The translations under genes were made by a program, and so were the position numbers. Shown here one piece after another: positions 14,547 to 27,554 of a DNA stretch of 64,000 nt. Source of the DNA: Theobroma cacao (lineage: Eukaryota > Streptophyta > Magnoliopsida > Malvales > Malvaceae); contig NC_030855.1 in assembly GCF_000208745.1 (NCBI RefSeq), positions 21,981,734 to 22,045,733 on the forward strand, written 5' to 3'. The notes below the pieces were generated by a model, which searched no databases, was not told where the DNA came from, and worked only from the letters and a program-made list of their open reading frames with translations. Position 1 is the first letter of the stretch; each line of letters opens with the position of its first letter.

Positions 14547-15730
14547 ATGGCAAGTGACCCAGTTATGGTAGGCAAACGTTCTCATGGTGAAAATTGGAGA
14601 ACTGAGACTTTGCGATTTATAGTGCAAGATCAAGGGGTGACGTTGAAGGCTTTAGAGTAACGAATGGATATCAAATTTCAACGTTTAGAACGACACTTTG
14701 AAAAAATTACAGATCAATTTGATGCTCTAGGTATAGATGCCAACAGAAATCGGAATGTCGAGAGGCCACGTACCAGAGATGATGTAGCTCGTAGACAACT
14801 TGTTAATAGACTTGTTCATGCAAACGGACGTAGACAATAAGTCTACATGGAAGATTCAAAAGAGGAAGATGATTATGTTGCAGAAATATATGCTGGATAT
14901 GGAAGGAATGATTATGGTAACAAAGATACTCACGATTTCATATTAAAGATAGATATTCCTTGCTTTAATGGGAGTCTGAATATTGAAGATTTTCAGGATT
15001 GGATTTCAGAAATAGATAGATTTTTCGAATATATGAAAATTTCATATGGAAAAAAAGTAAGACTTGTTGCTTGTAGATTGAAAGGTGGGGCTTCTGCATA
15101 ATGGGAAAGGTTGCAATCTATAAGGAATCGTGAGGGAAAAGCACTCGTTAAAACTTGGTATAGGATGAAACAGTTGGTACAAAAAGATTTTTTTCCTCCT
15201 GATTATGAGTAGATTTTATTCTAGTAATATCAGAGATGTCATCAAGGTCAGAAAACTGTACATGAATATACTGCAGAATTTATGAAACTAGCAGTGCAAA
15301 ATGACCTAAGGGAGATTGAAGGGCAACGGGTTGCTAGGTATCTAGAAAGGTTGAAGCCAGTTATTAGAGACAAGATAGAGATATAAGTATTACGAAATTT
15401 ATCTGAAGCACGAAATATTGCTTTAAAGATTGAACTGATGTTGCGGGAAAAGAATAAACTTGATTATTCTCGCAAGAGTTACAGTGGGGATAATTATAGA
15501 GCATTTAACGATAAGAATAAATCAGTTCATGATAGTTCTACATGTAATGACTAGTACAAGGAAGAGAAGGCAACTGGAAAGCAGAAAGTGACAGATACGA
15601 AGGATGGACACAAAGCTACAAATCCCTATGCTAAACCAAATCTAGGGAAGTGTTTAAAATGCAATCAACCTGGTCATAGATCTAGTGATTGTCTTCTCAG
15701 AAAAGTAGTCCATGAGGTGGACTGAGAAGA
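14547..15730 (+). pseudogene. gag pseudogene of the gypsy element
   Basis: Starts with ATG at 14547 (MASDPVMVGK) and continues as a broken frame. The best open part is 14847-15101, with the capsid-like IDIPCFNGSLNIEDFQDW and EIDRFFEYM. Later, HEYTAEFMKLAVQND and the zinc knuckle CLKCNQPGHRSSDC (C-x2-C-x4-H-x4-C, about 15650-15691) are preserved. Stop codons interrupt it repeatedly, for example GAGTAGATTTTATTCTAGTAA near 15208, where Gln codons seem to have become TAG or TAA. Confidence 0.85.
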
Positions 15731-15894
15731 AGATGATGATGAGATTAGTTGTGGTCTAGATGGGGATAATGACAAGTATGAGGATGATGACGATGGTTAG
15801 AACTATGTGATGAGAAAAATGATGTTGTCTCTAAAATAAAAGGATAATACTTAGCGACATCAATTATTTCGAACCAGGTGCACCATCACTAACC

Positions 15895-18420
15895 GTTTAT
15901 TTAACATGATTATTGATAGTGGTAGTTGCGAGAATATTATTAGTAAAGATATTGTGAAAAGTTTGGGATTTAAAGTGGAGAAACACCCTAATCCTTACAC
16001 TATTGCCTAGATTGAAGCAACAGAGAAGATTCATGTAATAGAACGGTTTAAGGTACCTTTTTTCAGTTGTAAATATAAGGATGAGGTATATTTTGATATT
16101 ATGGATATGAATGCTTGTCACCTGTTATTTGGTAGGCCTTGACAATTTGGTGTTGTAGCACAGCATGATGGAGGAGAAAATACTTATAAATTAGAAAAAG
16201 TTGGCATAAAGTTTACTTTATTACCAATGAAAGGAAGTGTCAAAACCAAAGCTTCTCAAACGGAGTGGCAGACTTTCTTTACTCTTACTTATTCAGGGAA
16301 TAAGATAGAGACTGCTTTCAAGGAGTTAAAAGAAGTGCCTGCTTTGATTGTAAACTGGTGTTGTCAATTGAGGAGGATTAGAAAATAGTAGAGCATCAAG
16401 AAGCAGTCAAATCGTTACTAGTAGAATTTAGTGAAGTGATTCCAAAAGATTTTCCTAATGGTTTACCACCCATAAGAGATATTTAGCACCATATTGACCT
16501 GATTCCTGATGCTAGTTTGCCAAACTGGCCTCATTACAGGATGACCCCAAAGGAGAGCAAGATTATCAAGGAAAAAGTGGAGGAATTATTACACAAATGA
16601 CATATCTAAGAGAGTATGAGTCCATGTGCAGTTCCTGCCTTATTAACCCCAAAGAAAGATGAGAGTTCGAGAATGTGTGTGGATAGCCGGGCCATCAACA
16701 GAATTACTATTGGATACAAGTTTCCAAGTCCTAAGCTAGATGACATGCTTGATAGGTTACATGGGGATAAGGTGTTCACAAAAATTATCTTCGTAGTGGA
16801 TATTACCAAATTTGAATTAGACCTTGGGATGAGTGGAAAACAACTTTTAAGACAAAAGAAGGGTTGTATGAGTGGCTCGTAATGCCATTCGAGTGGACCA
16901 ACGCACCTAGTACCTTTATATGATTGATGAATCAAGTACTGAACCTTTTATTGCAAAACTCGTGGTGGTTTATTTTGATGATATCCTGATTTATAGTCGA
17001 TTAGAAGATGAGCACCTTTTGCACCTGCGTGAAGTATTAACAGTCTTACAGAAAAATAAGTTGTATGTGAACTTGAAGAAGTGTAACTTTATCACAAATA
17101 AGTTGTTATTCCTTAGGCTATGCAGTTAGTGCAGATAGAATTTAGGTGGATGAAAAGAAGATTCGAGCTATTAGAGAATGGCCTATCCTAAAAACAATAA
17201 TAGAAGTCAAAAGTTTTCATAGGTTGGAAACATTTTATAGGCGTTTTATCAAAAATTTCAGTAATATTGCAGCAATTATTACAAAGTGCCGAAAAAAGGG
17301 AAAGTTATAGTGGAGAGAAGAAGTTACAACCAAATTTGTTTTGCTAAAGGAAAAGTTATGTATCGCTCTCGATTTAGCATTATCAGATTTTGATACATTA
17401 TTTGAAGTTGAATGTGACGCTAATGGTGTAGGAATAAGAGCTGTTATTTCACAAAAGAAGAAACCAATAGCTTATTTAAGTGAGAAGCTCAATGATGCAA
17501 GGTGCAAATAGACCACGTATAATAAAGAAATTATTCTATTATGCGTGGTTTGAAAAATTTGGAGCATTACTTGGTTGGACGAGAATTTATTTTGTACTCA
17601 GATCATAAGGCATTGAGGTACTTGAATAGTTAGAAACGGATCAGTAAAGACATACATGTTATGTGGTCTCAATTTCTGCAGAAGTTTCGTTTTAAGCTAA
17701 AGCACAAGGTTGGAGTACGAAATAAAGTAGCAGATGCATTGAGTAAACGTGTAGATTTGTTGGTGACAATGAGCCAAGAAGTTGTGGGTTTTGATACAAT
17801 CAAGGAATTATATCATACAGATGAGGATTTTCATGATACATGGGAGAAGTGTACCACCAATCATCCTATTAAGGATTTTTACGTTCATGATGGTTTTTTA
17901 ATGCGAGGCAACTAGCTTTGCATTCCTATATCTTCATTGAGAGAAAAGTTGATTAGAGACTTGCATAGCAAAGGTCTTGCTGGTCATTTAGGCCATGATA
18001 AAACGATTGCTACTGTTGGAGAAAGATATTATTGGCCACATTTGAGAAGGGATGTAAGATTTGTGCAACGCTATTACATATGCCAAACCGCAAAGGGATA
18101 ATCCCAAAATACTGGTTTGTACATGCCTTTACTTGTTCCAAAAAATATTTGGAAAGGCTTTTCTATAGATTTTGTGCTTGGATTGCCTAGAACGCAAAGG
18201 GCTAGGTACAAGAAAGATGCATATCTACACCGTAGAAAGCAGATTTTTGACGTAGGAGATCAGGTGATGATGTTTCTATGATAAGAAAGGTTTCTAGTAG
18301 GGATTTATAGTAAGTTACAACTTAAGAAGTACGGACCGTACTAAATTTTGAAGAGGATCAATGATAATGCATATGTTGTGGATCTGCCAAACATAATGGG
18401 ATTTCCAAAATATTTAATGC
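15895..18420 (+). pseudogene. pol pseudogene of the gypsy element (PR-RT-RH-IN)
   Basis: The protease active site reads MIIDSGSCENIIS near 15906. Reverse transcriptase shows MCVDSRAINRITIGYKFPSP (from about 16673) and the catalytic box VVYFDDILIYS (about 16966-16998). The segment normally carrying the first catalytic Asp is scrambled and followed by a frameshift. RNase H is seen as FEVECDANGVGI (about 17401). The integrase zinc domain is seen as [18 protein letters not shown] (about 17960), but the first Cys of its CxxC is Tyr (RYYICQ). The integrase core stops after [11 protein letters not shown] (about 18172-18204) and resumes in the C-terminal region, so most of the catalytic core is deleted. 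Confidence 0.9.
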
Positions 18421-18500
18421 GACAGATATTTAACCATTTCATTCATCTGATGAACCCTTGTATACAGATATACAAGTTAACTCGTGGTTGAGTTTTTCTC

Positions 18501-18513
18501 AAGTGGAAGGAAT
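18501..18513 (+). other. polypurine tract before the 3' LTR
   Basis: AAGTGGAAGGAAT sits directly before the inferred 3' LTR start (TGACG at 18514), the expected position and composition for plus-strand priming. Confidence 0.7.
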
Positions 18514-18967
18514 TGACGTAGAACATCTAGCAGATAATTTCTTGGAGGAAGCTAAGTGTTAAAAGTCAAAAGAAAAAGCCTAAAAGTCATAAATGGGTAT
18601 ATTCATAATTTTAATATTTTCCTTGTTAGTTAGAAGTCTACATAGGAATTATAAATATAATAAAAAAATTTTATTTAATTTACTTGTACTAAGACTTTAG
18701 GATAATGATGTTCTAATTAGAATAGAATATTTATTTTATTTAAATTTTTTGTTAACTACTTTAGTTGTATTAGATAACTAGAAGTAGAGTTTTATTAAAA
18801 TTTGAGCCTATAATACTATAAATAAAATCTTTAAACTTAATTTTTAAGATCATCGAATAACGTTACTGAATTTTTCTCTTAAACTTGAGTATAAGTTTTA
18901 ATATTTGATACTTATTATTAACCTTAGAAGCTTAGTTAGGTGATTTTCACGCTAACTTTCTGCATCA
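18514..18967 (+). repeat. 3' LTR of the gypsy element
   Basis: About 454 bp. It begins TGACGTAGAAC and ends CTGCATCA, collinear with 14047-14511 but with many substitutions and small indels. Confidence 0.88.
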
Positions 18968-20278
18968 TGACCAATGATTTTTATACACAATTTCCTTCTC
19001 AATCACTCTGGCAAAAGGAATATTTTCTCAAACAGGGAATAATACTATTTTCTTGACTTCGGAAAACACAATGTCACGAGCGCTGGTGTATAGGAATTGA
19101 AATTGCTCTCCATCACAATTCAATCCTTTTCAATGAATTGACGAATAAAGCACCCCACGAATGAAATTGCAAGCCCGGTTGTGCCTTTGTCATTGTCGCT
19201 CTCATTGCAAAATTCAATGCAGATGGAAATTCAATGCACAACTCCTGCAGCTACGACTATTTTATTTCTTTAATATTGTGTTTTTTGTTCCTAAGAGAAG
19301 GTTGGAGAGAGAGAGAGTTGAAATTACACATAATTGAGTGGTCAACACAAACTGTGCAAAGAGCAAGACTGACGGGCTATGAAGTAGACGTCTCTTTACA
19401 AAGTTTCAGCGACTTTTTATCCGCTAGGAGAGTGCCAGTGGGAACTGTGCGTGGACCATGACCTCCACCTTTCGATGTTAACAGAAAAATTGTACTGCTG
19501 CAACATTATTGACTGTCGTTCTCAGAATAAAAAAGCTATCAAATCGCTGCTTCAAAAATGAATCAATTCTCAATCATAATCATGGGTTGGATTCCTCCAA
19601 TGGTACTACTTGTGCTCAATTCAAAGAAAGAAACTCGGAAACACCAATAATTTTGGGATTTTACTACATATTTAGCAAAAATGGCAATAGTTTTGAAGAG
19701 TGAAATGGATGAAATTGAGCATAATTAATCTATAGATAAAAGTTTGCAATGATTCAGCAAAATGTTACGTAGTGGGAAGAGAGGATCTTCAGCATTCAAG
19801 ATTGGAAACTACACCATGGGAGATGGAGCGAATAAATGTAATGAGAAAATTAATCAACCTAAAGCCACGAAGACAAGGTCATTGAAAACTATATACATAT
19901 ATACATCTATATAGTTATATTATTTGGGTGGGGGGGTTTGTTTGATTTTTCTCTTTTGAATCAACAAAAAGAAAGGGCATTTTCGAGGCCTTTTCTTTTA
20001 GTGGACCATTTGATAATTGACGGCGTTTCCCAGGGAGCTATGAAATACACAGTATGATTCAGTGACATGACAAGGCACTGCCCTTTTTCAGTTCTTTTCC
20101 TTTTCATTTGGCATAAAAAAAATTAAAAATAATCAAAATTCTGTACCCAGGATGAAATCAATGTCGCTCGAGTTTGCTCTCTCGCTTATTGATTCCCGGC
20201 CGCTAATCCTATCTTTCTTGGGGCATCAAAAAGCGGTTGAACTTTTAACGAATTTCGATTTCTAAAATCTACCGCTGT

Positions 20279-20358
20279 ACGTGGGCTATAAAGCCCACGT
20301 GCTATAATATTAAGCTCACATAAGCTCCCGCCCCCGGTTGTTCTGCTCGTGACACGTG
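20279..20358. promoter_or_regulatory. G-box pair with inverted repeat
   Basis: CACGTG occurs at 20296-20301 and 20353-20358. The first lies in a 22-base near-perfect inverted repeat at 20279-20300: ACGTGGGCT, four-base spacer, AGCCCACGT. The second sits in GACACGTGGA. In plants such sites bind bZIP (ABRE/G-box) and bHLH factors. The gene served, if any, is not evident. Confidence 0.45.
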
Positions 20359-21433
20359 GACGGCTAGGGTGAGTCGGCGTGGCCAGTTTTGATTCGTTAA
20401 CTTCGTTGTCGGTCACACGACACGGCCTGCCCACCTTAGCTACGGCGTACAGGTTGGCCAGCTGGCTGCATAAAATGTACTACTCACTGCTTACCATTTT
20501 AGCTATGGGTTCTCGTGGTTATGGCTAAAGGCTAGCCTGACTGTCACTGTTTGGGTCCCATTTCAGGACTGCACGAAATGCTTCACAATAAGGATTCATG
20601 CACATCCCCATAAAATATGTTATATATGTTGCCATTTCTTCACTGGACGTGAACCATTCTTCTTTTCTCAATGTTTAGCTCCAATTTGATTTGTCATTCT
20701 TATTTACGGTCACACTCAACCCAAACATTTACCTCAGTTAGAAAAACATCCAAGTTTCTGTTCTAAGACACTGTCTTACAAACAAATCAATATCTCTTTA
20801 AGCAAATAGAGAGATTAGATAACGAGAGAATGAAATAATAGTTGAAAAAATGACAATCTTTATCGAAGCTAATTTACCTCTATATATAGGGGAGCAAAAT
20901 AATGTTCATGTTCTTTAGTTAATTAGTACACATAACACCTAATATATACTATATCTCAAAAAAAGGAAAACAAAATATTTGCACGTTAATTTGTGTTTTT
21001 AGGGTGTTCATTATCAAAATCCTTTGAATACGCAGTAATTAAGAATGTGAAGAATATAGAAGCTAGTTTTATAGGGCAAAAACAAGTTGTCATCGATTAA
21101 TAGTTGATGAAACAAAGCCAGAACAATTAGGTAGGCAGTACCATTTATATGAAGTTTTCATGGGGAGTGACCAATGGGTGGGGTTGACCATAGAGGTATA
21201 GCGCTAGGTTTCATATAATGGAAAAATGGTCCGAATCAAGAAGACATTATTGACTTCTTTTTTCTATCATTAAGGTTTTTTTTTTCTCTCAAGTTTTCCA
21301 CAATCGTTTTCTAATGATGCAAACACATGACTTTTTTTTTTCTTTTAGAAATTTGATGTGCAACTTTTTGTTGATGTAAACGTGAGAGACTGATAGCCCA
21401 AGGTGGTCCGAGACATATAGGGACCAGGATACA

Positions 21434-21491
21434 CACGTGGTCTTCTGAGGTGCGGGTGACACAGGTGGTTGTCAAGATTGTTTGACACGTG
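21434..21491. promoter_or_regulatory. second G-box pair
   Basis: CACGTG occurs at 21434-21439 (ACACACGTGGTC) and 21486-21491 (TGACACGTGGGA), 52 bases apart. The flanks resemble ABRE cores. No adjacent gene was recognised. Confidence 0.4.
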
Positions 21492-23469
21492 GGAAACCAA
21501 GGACAGAGACTGAGATTGGCAGTGCACGCGGTTTTGAATGAAGGGCAGCATGCAGGAAAGGAAAATCCGGGGGTTGGATAAGATCATTTCATGGTTTATA
21601 GCCGACTGGAGGGATCAATCAGCATGCAGCGCAAATATCTTCATTCGTGTTGACTCTGATAAAAATATATATCTTTTTGTCAATTCGAAAATCAATGTGA
21701 CACCAGGGTCACTCAGGCCGCAAACGTCAAAGTGAGTGAGTTTTGCCTTTTCTCTTCGGGGGTTTCAGGGGCTAAAAAAAGTCTTTGTGCTCTTATCGTC
21801 TAAGTTGTTAGGTGGGAAATGATCCTTCTCTTGATTCGAGAAAGTAAAACCCCAAACCAAATCAATATTAACCTAAAGCGATGGACTCCTCCCCCCCCCC
21901 CCCCCTTCCCCACCCTTTTCTTTTGTTTTGGCTTAAAGTAATATGAGATTATGCATGGAAATCCTTGCCTACCTAGCTAGGTAGAAGAGATCGAGAGATT
22001 AGATAATAAACAGCTTGCAAGTAATGATTCTTTAATCAAGATCTTTTGACTAATTGTTAGAATTATTTTCCATTACGATTATCAAGAAACATGATATAAA
22101 TATAGATTAATAGGAAATCTAGTTAGAATGCTGTTCAAAAGGTAAATGCATCCTAATATTTATTTTATTAATTGATGCATTATCTCTTTATCTAAAAAAT
22201 AATATTTAAATCTTTTTTTTAATTGTAAAAAAAAATTAACTAAAGAAGAAATGCATATAAGAAACAAGCATAGCCATATTATAACAGCTATTAGTGTCAA
22301 ATTAACGTCAAAATTGAGTAATAACTTGACTAACCTTACAAGATAAAAAATATTTAAAATCTCAGTAAGATAAGTGCGTACTGACCTGCTACGTTTAAAA
22401 TTTTTCAAGGCAGAGATCTTGGTTGGAACTTGGAAAGAGCAAGATGATTAATTTTCAAGTGACTGTAAGGAAGCACCGGTTGAAATGAATTTTGTGCTAA
22501 AAAAGAAATAATTAGAATTCCTCGAACTCTGTTTGCATGATATCAGGTTGTTTCAATTTGTTGCATAAGCCATTAATTAAAGTCATTCCGCTTAATCTTT
22601 CGTGTAATATGTAGTACGACGCACATGGATTAGGATTGAGAAGAGACCACGAGGGGCCAGGGACGAAGGGGTGGAGCCCATGACGTGCATTGGCCCAGAA
22701 GTTGCTCGAGTATCGGGTGCCTGGTCATCGCACTTGGTGGCTTTTATGGCTAACCATCCTGGTTCCTCATTTCCCAGCGCATGCGAACTACGCAGTAGAA
22801 ATTAAGAACATTTGCTACTTGGTGGGGAACATGAATACATAAAGTTCCAAACCTGGCGTCCAGCTTAATTTCATGTAAAAAGATTTTTCAACTATCTCAT
22901 TTCGGGCTTAGACCATAGATATTTAGGTAGAATTATTGGGAGATGCATGTTGTCTTTGTGCTGGTTTTGGACTACAGGGTAAATAATAAATATGTTTTGT
23001 TAAAGAGATCTCAGGTCCAGAGCAACTGGGCATGTTGTCTTTGTATTCGAAACTCTGAATTTGTCTACTAAATTGGGCTTGTGAAAGTAATTGCACCAAC
23101 CACGGTTCAGGGCAGTGTATATAAATATTGGCCCATATCACAAGAATTGGGGGTTGGCCCATTTTGCAATTGATTGGTGAATCTTGCTTCTACTTCTACA
23201 AGGTAGTTTACTCAGAATTTAATGTATCTGTAATCTGTGGCCCTTATTTAGAACAAGACTGAACAAAGTAATATTGTTTTTCACATCAACGTATTTGGAG
23301 TACAATCTAACCACAGAATAGTGGTTCATTCATATCAGCAACCCTGGCATAGAGGCTGAATACATGAAAGACTACTTAACTTGGATCATGGAGTCCGACC
23401 CTCTTGTGCTGTAATAAAATTACTTTTGTCCATCGTTTTTACCCCCAACTCCCTGTCTTCTTATGCCAA

Positions 23470-25949
23470 TTAGGAGCCAGAGGGCGAAACTTCGCTGGAT
23501 TTTGCAAATTCTTTCCATAACCGCTGCGCGTCGTCTTCTTTATCCAACATGGTGTATACAATAGCCTGTCGATGTAAAAGGAAAGAAAGCAAAAAAACAA
23601 AAACATTGACAATCAAAGCAGATTTTGACCTCAACAAAAACATTGACAAGAACTGATAATAAAACAAGATTTGTCTCTTTGAGCATGTCAAATTTAGTGC
23701 TGAGTAATCGGTTTAGGGCTTGAGCCATTCTCAAAGACTTTAAAAAGATGAAAGCTGATTGCTAAGACATCCTATAAGCACAACACATTGGCAAAGAACT
23801 TGGATTGGGCCTCCATTTTCACCTTTTTGTTTGACAATGCAATAGCTTGCAAACAAAATGAGACTTGAAAAGGGGTTATAAATTTGGCAAATACTGGAAA
23901 CTATGCCAGCTGAATTCTGATAGGAAAGGTCTTATCTACTTCAGAAAATATATTCTGCAAATTAAATTTAGATGGATGAACCAACCTTGTAAAGAATAGG
24001 CCGAACATCAAATTCCGAAACATGTTGATCGTGATCTGCAGGCAAAAAGTTCAAGGCTTCTAGGTATTTTCCCTGTCCACAGAGAATAATCAGAGATTCT
24101 CAAACAAAAAAGAAGAGGAACATAAAATTTAATCCAGTTTCTGAACAGGGAATTTAATCAGCTTCACCGCCCACCCTCCGGCCGCCTTTTTGGCCCAAGG
24201 AGGAAGCCTTATTAGCTCGATAGTTCAACCATGCGCCAACATATATATATGTATATGACCAATTACGGGATTCATGTAACTAAAACCTGCAACTCTTAAC
24301 GAGAATCTTACTCAACTTTATTCGTTTTGCCAAAATTTCGACAGACAATAAAATTTTGAAGGTGTCTTAATTAAGTGGACTTCCATTTGAAATCCAAATT
24401 GAATTAAGCTAGTTACTTCGAAGTGATCAGTTTTGGTGAACTGAGACGAAATGATTTTGGTGCTCTAGTTAGGCAAAGCAGATCAGGACCAGCTATTTAA
24501 ACTAATATAACTAGTTACTTACATTTATTAATGAAGTAGAACTAGGAAAAGTTTTAGCAAATACCTGAGAGATGAGAATTTCTGCTAGTACCATGCTCAT
24601 CTCGTAAGCGGACTCACCGTCCAATCTCTTGTGTTCATTCTTCAACATCTGCAGTGCCTGATCAGGCTTCCCACGTTTCATTAGGCCCACCGCCGCCAGC
24701 TACAAAAATTAAACTTTAGTAAGATAATGCATCATAGCAAACTACAGTGACCTACAACTCAAAATCAGCATTTAGTAAAAGCTCATAGTTATTATCGGAA
24801 TCTGGAGTTTTTATTGGGTTATCCGCTACACAGATTCTATCTAATCAAAGGTTAGGACATATTCCATGAAGCCTAGAGGATCAGTTTCAGGAATGTTAAA
24901 GCATAATGCTGGCTAGTTTTCCTAGGCTGATTCACAACCCAATCGATGAGCAATTCTGAATTGTTATATATACATGCACTTGAGTTCAAGAAAAGTAATT
25001 CCCATTTCCTGACCAAGAAATCAGGGCAACAAACAAGCCATCAAGCCTTTTTTTTTTTTAAAGGTAACAAGCCATCAAGTCTCTAACACCAGGTTAAACA
25101 TCCAACTAATAAAAACTGATTGATTAGGCGGATGTGTGGCATAATTATGCCATTTAACAGTGAATTAAATGATTATCAGACCATTTTGATGAGCTTCTTG
25201 TCCAGATTATTTTTTTTCTCCCGGACTGCTTTTTAAATTAATTAACTGTTCATCACCGATCCCATTGACATTATGAGGACAATTAATCGCACTGATAAGA
25301 ACAAAGACAACGTAAGGGAAATTAGAGAATCCTAAGACTACAAGTCTAGAGTAGCAAAAGTTAAACAGACTTAATTAAAAAGTTGTGTACAGAAGTCAAC
25401 CTTGAGCTCTTCAATTTGCTGCTTGGACAGAAACGGCTGCCTTAGAGTAGGCGACGGTGTCAACGTAATACCCTCCTTCACCCTTGTTTCATCTTTTGAA
25501 GTTAGGATCACAGTCACATCCAACAATGACTTCAGTGCCATTTTCTTCGGCGGTTGAGGTGTTAATTGCTGGAAAGACGGAGCTTTCCGATAAACCTGCT
25601 GTTTGGGACCGGCAATGGCTTTAAGGTTCATCTTGCAGCTGCAACCGATGATACTTAGAGCACAAGCCAAAGCTAGAGAAGCCCCTACAGCCCCTCGAAC
25701 AACCTTCCCACCATCCTCTTTTGCAGAAGGCATTGAATTATTAGATCTGTCAAGTGCAAGAGGTCCGGAGGTACTATAGAAATGATGACATTTCCGGCGG
25801 TTAGTAAAACCGCTAGAAACTGACATAGAAGAATGGTTATAGCCGAAATAAAGTTTGGTGGAGGCTGGTGAGGTAACATTGGTGCTGGAAGGCATGCGAA
25901 GGGAAATGCTTGGCAGAGGGCCATAGCCAAGGCAAAGTGCAGCCTCCAT
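23470..25949 (-). CDS. TPR-like protein, predicted plastid-targeted
   Basis: Four exons on the minus strand: 25949-25401, 24699-24565, 24072-23986 and 23565-23470. All junctions are phase 0 with GT..AG borders, giving 288 aa. The N-terminus (about 75 aa, rich in Ser, Thr and hydroxylated or basic residues, few acidic ones) looks like a chloroplast transit peptide. A hydrophobic segment AVGASLALACALSIIGC lies at about 87-103. The C-terminal third has TPR-like helices: MKRGKPDQALQMLKNEHK, YEMSMVLAEILISQGKYLEA and LYKAIVYTMLDKEDDAQRLW. The ATG at 25949 is the first on this frame; the upstream extension lacks one. The exon plan matches the plus-strand gene at 29817-31515, so the two are homologues. 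TPR proteins act as scaffolds; the partner is unknown. Confidence 0.8.
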
Positions 25950-27554
25950 GAAGAGAAATGGTTTTTTCTTTGGGGGCAAATCAAATCAGAATACTATTGT
26001 TTATTGATTGAGTTAAGCCTTTTACTATTTATGGTTTGCACATTGCTTTAAAGCACAATTTCAGAATAAAAAGGGCACTACTCCGATTTGCAAACTTTCA
26101 AGATTATCAAGAAAGGTATCATTTTATTGCTTTAAATGGAAGTAGTGCTTGTTTATTGGCAAGGCATCAGCTCTATCTTCTTAAACACCCAAAAAACTAA
26201 GAAGGAATTCTAGCTTTATTATACTTATAATGAGGACTATCTTAGACAAAATTATTAAGAGATAAATCAAGTCCATCAATCCTTAATATACTTTTATTTG
26301 AGTTTGTTACAATGCTCAACATATATATGGTGATATATATATATATAGTTAAGGTAAAGGAGGTATGTTGAGAGTTAACCAAACCTCTATAAATTCTTGT
26401 ATTTAATTTCTTTTTTGCTGCTGTTTTTAGTTTACAAGTATTATATATAATTTCCAGGTATATTTACTTCATGTTTATCATTTATTACCTTTATTTGAAG
26501 TGCAATTGGCAGGCAAAATATTCTTTTATCTTGTTTATTTAATAAAAAATCACAATAATACTACTTGCAAGTCACTTTAACAATATGAGGATTCTATTAG
26601 TCATGAATTATGATAATTATTTTCAACTAAAGTTTTTTAACTGTTTTGTTTTTGCTCAAGTTTAAATGTTTAGAATTTGCTATTTTGTTAATAAGCTAAT
26701 CATTTTCAGTTCAGATTTTCCAATTTTAGGATTAATAACTTTCTTGAAGGTTGCTTTTAGTATAGTAGAATAATAATTTGACTAATTAAAAAATAATTTT
26801 GTAACTATAAAATAATATAATCAAAATTGATAATAAGAGACAATTTAGTCTTAACAAAAGTATTACACTGTTTAATTTTATATAGATATAGATTTTCATT
26901 ATTTTCGCAAACTTATTAAAACTATTCAATATTTTTGGATACTATCTAATTTACCCAATTCTGAATTTTTATTAAAATTTGAATTAAACATCTCCCCCCC
27001 TTTTATTTCTTCAAAATATTTCTTTTGCGGATTTTGGTAATTTTCCTTGAAGGTTGGGGAGATTTGATTATCTATCCTAAACCTCATGTTTTGGTCCAAT
27101 GATTTAAGCTTAGACGTTCTCTTCTAAACAAAAAAAAATAAATACATACTAAATAAAAATAGAAATTGCATTTGTTTTTATGAGAATGTATCCTACTATC
27201 AAATATTTATATTGTATATAAAAGAAAGTCCCAACGAGATTTCCACACTTGGCCACCTGAAAGTTTTAGAAAGAATTGTGAAGTTTGAACAAGACTTCCA
27301 ACAGGACTCTTAAATTTTACCACGAGTCCCTTAAAGGAAGGGAGTTGCGATATGTTTGGTGGGTGGATCAGGTTGTCTGCAACGTACGAGTTTACCTCTG
27401 TTGCATTATAATTACAATAGAGTGCTGTTGGAATAGTTGGTGTAAATTTCCTTACCCACCAGATAAAATTAAAAATGAGACTGAAAATCTATGAAAGACG
27501 TAGTGGGAAGCATAATTTTCATATTATTATACTAGAATATTATTAGGACTTGTC
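25950..27554. other. intergenic, no gene recognised
   Basis: The 5' flank of the plastid TPR-like gene, followed by AT-rich DNA with a short (AT)n tract near 26318-26346. No coding signal was seen. Confidence 0.5.

Larger units (their letters stand above)
14047..18967 (+). mobile_element. decayed Ty3/gypsy LTR retrotransposon
   Basis: A 4.9-kb element in the order LTR, primer-binding site, gag, protease, reverse transcriptase, RNase H, integrase, polypurine tract, LTR. Integrase after RT/RNase H is the Ty3/gypsy order. The C-terminal integrase remnant ([25 protein letters not shown]) suits a chromovirus-like lineage, though I cannot name the clade. The coding part is broken by many stop codons and frameshifts, and most of the integrase core is deleted. 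The two LTRs are clearly diverged from each other. The 5-bp flanks at the inferred ends (GTTTT before, TGACC after) do not match, so no target-site duplication is visible. The copy is old and cannot encode its own enzymes. Confidence 0.93.
18968..23469. other. intergenic, no gene recognised; contains G-box pairs
   Basis: No conserved coding region is visible. Composition is locally less AT-rich at 20190-20560, 21380-21760 and 22620-22800, which look more like promoter or transcribed non-coding DNA than transposon DNA. A 14-base C run lies near 21892-21905. Four CACGTG motifs are listed separately. Confidence 0.5.

Noticed and set aside
16606..16935. 109-codon minus-strand frame
   Set aside because: It is the antisense shadow of the reverse transcriptase region of the gypsy element.
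20186..20434. 82-codon minus-strand frame through the first G-box pair
   Set aside because: No homology recognised. The composition follows a GC-richer promoter-like block rather than codon bias.
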